Below, piece after piece: positions 51,645-55,027 of a stretch of 55,027 nucleotides of DNA (within the stretch, counting starts at the first letter, position 1; every line of letters begins with the position of its first letter). The stretch covers positions 1 through 55,027 of the forward strand of contig DAOUET010000025.1 in the NCBI GenBank assembly GCA_034430155.1, in the 5' to 3' direction. The position numbers were made by a program, and so were the translations under genes. The notes under the pieces were generated by a model. The model was not told the DNA's origin, did no database searches, and worked only from the letters and a program-made list of their open reading frames with translations. Source of the stretch: DAOUET01 sp034430155 (GTDB taxonomy: Bacteria; Chloroflexota; Anaerolineae; Anaerolineales; UBA4823).

Positions 51645-52922
51645 TTACTGGATGCTTGGTCTTCTTTCCTTCCCCAAAGCGAATAAAATAAAACCAACCA
51701 GGCGCAGACTTGCACTGACAAATAACGCACCTGTGATTCCAATGTGGTTAGATAACAAAGTGCCTAACAAAGGGGCTGCCATGGCGGAGATATATTGAGC
51801 GCTTTGCGACCATGACACGAAAGTTGGGCTGTCAGCTGGGGGAAAAGTTTTCATTAATTCATCGAAAAAAACCAAATCTATTCCAGCCTGCAACACTCCC
51901 GCTAAACCTGCATAAAGAGCGATCAACTCTAATCGGCTTGTGGTGGCGATCACCGCGGGGTAGAGTGCTAATCCAAAAGTTGTCCACAGCAACACAAAAC
52001 GGGAGCCGCGTTGGCGAGATTCGCGAGTCCATATAAAATATCCAAATAGTAGAATCACTGTTTGGGCGGTAGTGATAATGGCGATCCAGGCGTCTGTTGC
52101 ATGTACCTGGCGAACATAATAAAGGGGAAATAAAGGAACAGCCAATGTCTGACCGAATAGGAAAACAAATCGTTTCCCAATAAAGGTAAGGAAAGCATGC
52201 TGGTGGATTATCGGGGATATCTGATTATTTAAGCGTTGTTTCAGGGGTAGGCCAGTTTGTTTGGGAGGTATGGTCGTGTCTGGCAGGTTGATACGACTAG
52301 AAAAGTAATAACTGATGACACCTCCAATAGAGAGTGAAATAAAAACTAACTCATAATTTGAGGGGAAGGGAATCCGATCGAGAATTAGCCCAACAATTAC
52401 AACGGTAACTGAAGATGTGATCCCCAAGATAGACCAGCGCCTGCTCATTAAATCAAATCGTTTTGTTGGTCCCGCCACTGTATTCATTACCACGGAGAAT
52501 GCAACACCTACCAATGTTTGTGGCAATGTAGCGATCAACCAAATAACCAGTATGGTTAAGACAGCATATTCTCTTGGCACCAGAATCGTAGCTACGCCCA
52601 TTAAAGCATAAAACGAAACCGCCATTAACCTAGCGCTGCTGAACCAAGGAACAATGCGGCTACGCCTTTGTAAGAAACTCCCGACTGCAATAGATAAGAT
52701 CAAGCCTGTAAATGCAGGCATAGCCGTCAATAGACCAACCTGAAAATTCGAAGCCCCTAAACGGGTTAAGAATATAGGTAAAAACGGGGTAGCGACATTG
52801 GCTATGCCAATTCCAATGGCATCGAGTTGAACTTTAAGGAAGTTATCCCGTTGCATTGGGGTCGCGTCTAGCGGTGCCACAGACCGATTTAATCGTCTGA
52901 GGAGAGTATTTGTGATTTTCAT
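51645..52922 (-). CDS. Major facilitator superfamily transporter
   Basis: This 425-residue integral membrane protein has about twelve hydrophobic segments in two halves, starting QLDAIGIGIANVATPFLPIFLTRLGASNF. The loop between helices 2 and 3 carries the typical basic pattern (GSFLQRRSRIVPW), and the central cytoplasmic loop with PPKQTGLPLKQRLN separates the two bundles. QSAQYISAMAAPLLGTLLSNHIG resembles drug- or sugar-type exporters. The substrate is unknown. It lies about 120 bases downstream of the PFK gene on the same strand and 280 bases from the exonuclease gene, with the MITE-like element between. Confidence 0.9.
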   Translation of the reverse strand: MKITNTLLRRLNRSVAPLDATPMQRDNFLKVQLDAIGIGIANVATPFLPIFLTRLGASNFQVGLLTAMPAFTGLILSIAVGSFLQRRSRIVPWFSSARLMAVSFYALMGVATILVPREYAVLTILVIWLIATLPQTLVGVAFSVVMNTVAGPTKRFDLMSRRWSILGITSSVTVVIVGLILDRIPFPSNYELVFISLSIGGVISYYFSSRINLPDTTIPPKQTGLPLKQRLNNQISPIIHQHAFLTFIGKRFVFLFGQTLAVPLFPLYYVRQVHATDAWIAIITTAQTVILLFGYFIWTRESRQRGSRFVLLWTTFGLALYPAVIATTSRLELIALYAGLAGVLQAGIDLVFFDELMKTFPPADSPTFVSWSQSAQYISAMAAPLLGTLLSNHIGITGALFVSASLRLVGFILFALGKERRPSIQ

Positions 52923-53028
52923 CTTAGGTGATCAAGGCTATTCTTGAATGGTTGAGGGCTTCACCCAGGTTTTAAATAGATATCAAATCCCCGAACATCC
53001 GCTATTTTACTCCGAGTTAACATAGTTA

Positions 53029-53114
53029 GTAGTTACGCAGCTCAGGGGAAAATCGGGGGTGTTTGGGCAACGCCCGCCCAAACACCCCCATCCTCCCACC
53101 AACTGCGTAAGTCC
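53029..53114. mobile_element. MITE-like palindromic element, copy 2
   Basis: This 86-bp element is almost identical to the one at 22961-23050, again flanked by TA (53027-53028 and 53115-53116). Terminal repeats are GTAGTTACGCAG and CTGCGTAAGTCC. The central stem GGGGGTGTTTGGGC pairs with GCCCAAACACCCCC, but the loop is AACGCCC where copy 1 has GGGCGTTGCCC. That fits an inverted loop plus a 4-base loss on one arm. The remaining bases of the 52923-53201 gap hold nothing I recognise. Confidence 0.75.
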
Positions 53115-53201
53115 TAATAGTTATGAATCTATGGACTGTTACTAGAATACGATTCATCGGTTTTTTGGCTGGCAATCTAATTATTGTTTTTTCCTTTTAG
53201 A

Positions 53202-54449
53202 TCAATCCTGTTCATCCAGGCCATTTGATCGAGATAATTTTCTTTCTAATCGATTCAGACGATGATCCAGCTCGGGGAGCCAATGTCGGGTTTCGAATCC
53301 GGTGGAACCCGGCGCGGTAACTAGATCTATAGCTTTTTTAGTCCAAACGATGGCTTCCTGGTAAGATTGTTGCCGGTGTTCATAATACTTAGCCAGCTCA
53401 ATAAAAGCATAAATTTCACCGGCATCAGCCGCGATTTGCCATAACTTGAGGGCAAGGGCGAAATTCTCACGCCTTTTTTCCATAAAGGACCAACGTTGGA
53501 TCGCTGTTGATGAAATTTCTGGTGGGAGATCTTGGTCAAGTCCATTGGCATACAAATGGGCAGCCTCGTCCAATTGTCCCAGGTCTTCTAGAAGTTTGGC
53601 GATGGCGATTTGATCTATGGCATGTTTTTGGGCACCTTCCAAGGGATTTTCCAGCATGGTCGCCATATGGTTCAATAGCGCTGCCAGGGAGATGATATCC
53701 ATGGCATTATGATAAAAGACATTCTTTAATGGGCGAGCATCGCCACTGCGCAGGTAATCAAAATATAAATTTGGTATCAGCCATCCTGGGACATCCTCTT
53801 CAGTTCGTTTTGCGCCCAAGACCGCTTCCTCCAGGAAACTTAATGCCCGGCTGGGGAGCCGGTCCCTCCACAGGCGACGCGCCAGCGGGAGTAAATCTAA
53901 ATGGGTAGCTCGACCAAAGGGTGATTGCTCTCCATTAGTGATGAAGCGGGTGTTCAATAAGGGTATATCAAAGGATTTCCCATTGAAAGTTACCAATCCA
54001 CGGTAATCACCTAGAAAGGACAACAAGGCGATGAGCTGGGCAGTTTCCTCGATTGGATCTCGCATAAAGAATTGAGCCAAGTGAAAACCATTCCCATGAA
54101 AGCGCCCAACTCCAATTAGAAAGGCATACGTTCCGCTACCACCTGCCAGTCCGGATGTCTCGGTATCCAGAAAGACAAATTCAGTCGGATCCAACTCGAG
54201 GAGGCGTGGATCATTAGCCCAGGCTGCGATAGTATCCAGGGATGTGTCTAAGCGTAATAGCCCGACTCCTTGACGGTGTTCGGGCGGGTAGTGTGATTCC
54301 ACCGCAAAAACCTGCCCATAAGGCGTTTGTAAAAAATCCCCCTCCAATATTTCCTCGATAGGATAACTCCTGCGCGTAGTCGTAGGCGGGAGATCTTTAG
54401 CTCCTACTTTTACACCAAGAGATTTGAGCTTATCTGACAAACTAGACAT
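53202..54449 (-). CDS. YprB-type RNase H-like exonuclease with helical repeats
   Basis: This 415-residue protein opens with a helix-rich leader, then a DEDD exonuclease domain: FLDTETSGLAGGSGTYAFL (Asp-x-Glu), TFNGKSFDIPLLNTRF, and YHNAMDIISLAALLNHM near residue 255 (the terminal Asp). From about residue 290 tetratricopeptide-like helices follow (LGQLDEAAHLYANGLDQ, ALKLWQIAADAGEIYAFIELAKYYEH). This is the YprB architecture in Firmicutes and Chloroflexota, where it is placed beside DNA helicases, as here: the DUF1998-type helicase gene is directly upstream on the same strand. A DNA- or RNA-degrading role in repair is inferred. Confidence 0.88.
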   Translation of the reverse strand: MSSLSDKLKSLGVKVGAKDLPPTTTRRSYPIEEILEGDFLQTPYGQVFAVESHYPPEHRQGVGLLRLDTSLDTIAAWANDPRLLELDPTEFVFLDTETSGLAGGSGTYAFLIGVGRFHGNGFHLAQFFMRDPIEETAQLIALLSFLGDYRGLVTFNGKSFDIPLLNTRFITNGEQSPFGRATHLDLLPLARRLWRDRLPSRALSFLEEAVLGAKRTEEDVPGWLIPNLYFDYLRSGDARPLKNVFYHNAMDIISLAALLNHMATMLENPLEGAQKHAIDQIAIAKLLEDLGQLDEAAHLYANGLDQDLPPEISSTAIQRWSFMEKRRENFALALKLWQIAADAGEIYAFIELAKYYEHRQQSYQEAIVWTKKAIDLVTAPGSTGFETRHWLPELDHRLNRLERKLSRSNGLDEQD

Positions 54450-54545
54450 ATGAATAAGAGAAAAGAGAAAAATTGATATAACAGGTTGATTCGAGGGATG
54501 ATAAAGCCAATCATACCTCGGAAGAATTCAGAAAACAACTTTACA

Positions 54546-55027
54546 TTATACTTGTTCGCCGATGAGGATTTTTATTAGTGCCAGAGATTCCGTTTTTCCT
54601 CCCCATCCATTTTCCCCTCCAGGTCCCACGCAGGAGGGGCAACCATCCAGACATTCACAATCCCTGACGAGTTCATAAGCGCTGGCGATGATTTCGTCGT
54701 GGAGTTCGAATAAACGCTGGCTGAATCCGATTCCTGCGGGGATACGATCGTAAAGAAGCACTGCTGGTGCTCCTTGCGCTAAGGGTGATTTTGGATCAGC
54801 GTGAACACCCAAATCACGATCGTCGCACATCAAGAAGATTGGCGCTAAGTTACCCAATGCATATGCCAAACCGGATAAACCGCTGTGTACCCGAACGGCT
54901 GCTTCAGCCTGGCTGTGGCAGGTTGAGCAGAGGGTCACCAGGTTGGATAGATGGTTGGCTTCATCGGGAGAACTAAAAGCTCTGAAAGGGACTCTGTGAT
55001 GGACATGATGAGCACGGTCACCCTCTT
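54546..55027 (-). CDS. DUF1998-type helicase, C-terminal part (runs off the window)
   Basis: The visible 160 residues are the C-terminal end. HHVHHRVPFRAFSSPDEANHLSNLVTLCSTCH is an HNH-like or zinc segment, followed by YDRIPAGIGFSQRLFELHDEI and DCECLDGCPSCVG with the four conserved cysteines of DUF1998, found at the end of large DEAD/DEAH helicases of the YprA (MrfA) type. The frame is open to the edge at 55027, so the gene starts outside. Its partner, the YprB-like exonuclease, follows 97 bases downstream; YprA-YprB form a known mitomycin-damage repair pair in Bacillus. The ATPase domain cannot be seen here. Confidence 0.85.
   Translation of the reverse strand, partial: EGDRAHHVHHRVPFRAFSSPDEANHLSNLVTLCSTCHSQAEAAVRVHSGLSGLAYALGNLAPIFLMCDDRDLGVHADPKSPLAQGAPAVLLYDRIPAGIGFSQRLFELHDEIIASAYELVRDCECLDGCPSCVGPGGENGWGGKTESLALIKILIGEQV

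Overview
The window looks like chromosomal DNA from an anaerobic or facultatively anaerobic bacterium of the Chloroflexota, most likely Anaerolineae. That placement is an inference. It rests on the gene set: a fused double 6-phosphofructokinase, tungsten aldehyde:ferredoxin oxidoreductases, an S9 acylaminoacyl-type peptidase, a cytidylate-kinase-like protein next to hpt, and a LamG-containing exported SpoIID protein. No rRNA or tRNA gene is visible to fix the taxonomy.

Left part (1-9600). A promoter (146-174) drives an apparently untranslated, highly folded RNA of about 430 nt that ends at a strong intrinsic terminator; I do not recognise its family. On the minus strand follow a cytidylate-kinase-like gene, a small nuclease-like gene and hpt as one operon. 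A decayed fetAB-type metal ABC transporter (three in-frame stops in the ATPase; two frameshifts and a stop in the permease) comes next. After it are a leader with an attenuator-like hairpin before a membrane-anchored protein of 15-residue repeats, ribosomal protein L25, and minus-strand genes for a CoA-type NUDIX hydrolase, tRNA m1A methyltransferase, S9 peptidase and a small membrane protein.

Central catabolic block (9765-28280, all plus strand). An Lrp/AsnC regulator precedes a complete PotABCD-type spermidine/putrescine importer. Then come two ALDH + saccharopine-dehydrogenase-like pairs separated by a class III aminotransferase, a methylmalonate/malonate-semialdehyde dehydrogenase-like ALDH, and, after a palindromic MITE-like element, two aldehyde:ferredoxin oxidoreductases flanking a GABA-type aminotransferase, with a MoaD-like gene last. 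Together they read as an uptake-and-oxidation route for polyamines or related amines, with amino groups removed by PLP enzymes and aldehydes oxidised by both NAD- and ferredoxin-linked enzymes. This is the most interesting system in the window. The pathway itself is inferred, not established.

Decay zone (28041-30176). The MoaD-like gene lacks a normal start (ACG where ATG is expected) and appears to have lost its stop after the Gly-Gly. The convergent histidine kinase has a frameshift and a deletion of most of its ATP-binding region. Its response regulator has a single-base frameshift. All three look recently inactivated, unless some lesions are assembly errors.

Right part (30341-55027). This is mainly minus strand. 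It holds a tandem cyanophycinase-like membrane protein lacking the catalytic serine, an aldo/keto reductase, two CBS-domain (CNNM/CorC-like) membrane proteins, and a glucan-metabolism set (GH31, starch-synthase-like GT, sugar nucleotidyltransferase) downstream of RNase PH. A plus-strand trio follows (multipass membrane protein, ABM monooxygenase, iron alcohol dehydrogenase). The rest is an M24 peptidase, an exported SpoIID-LamG protein, the double PFK, an MFS transporter, a second copy of the MITE-like element, a YprB-type exonuclease with helical repeats, and the 3' part of a DUF1998-type helicase that runs off the window.
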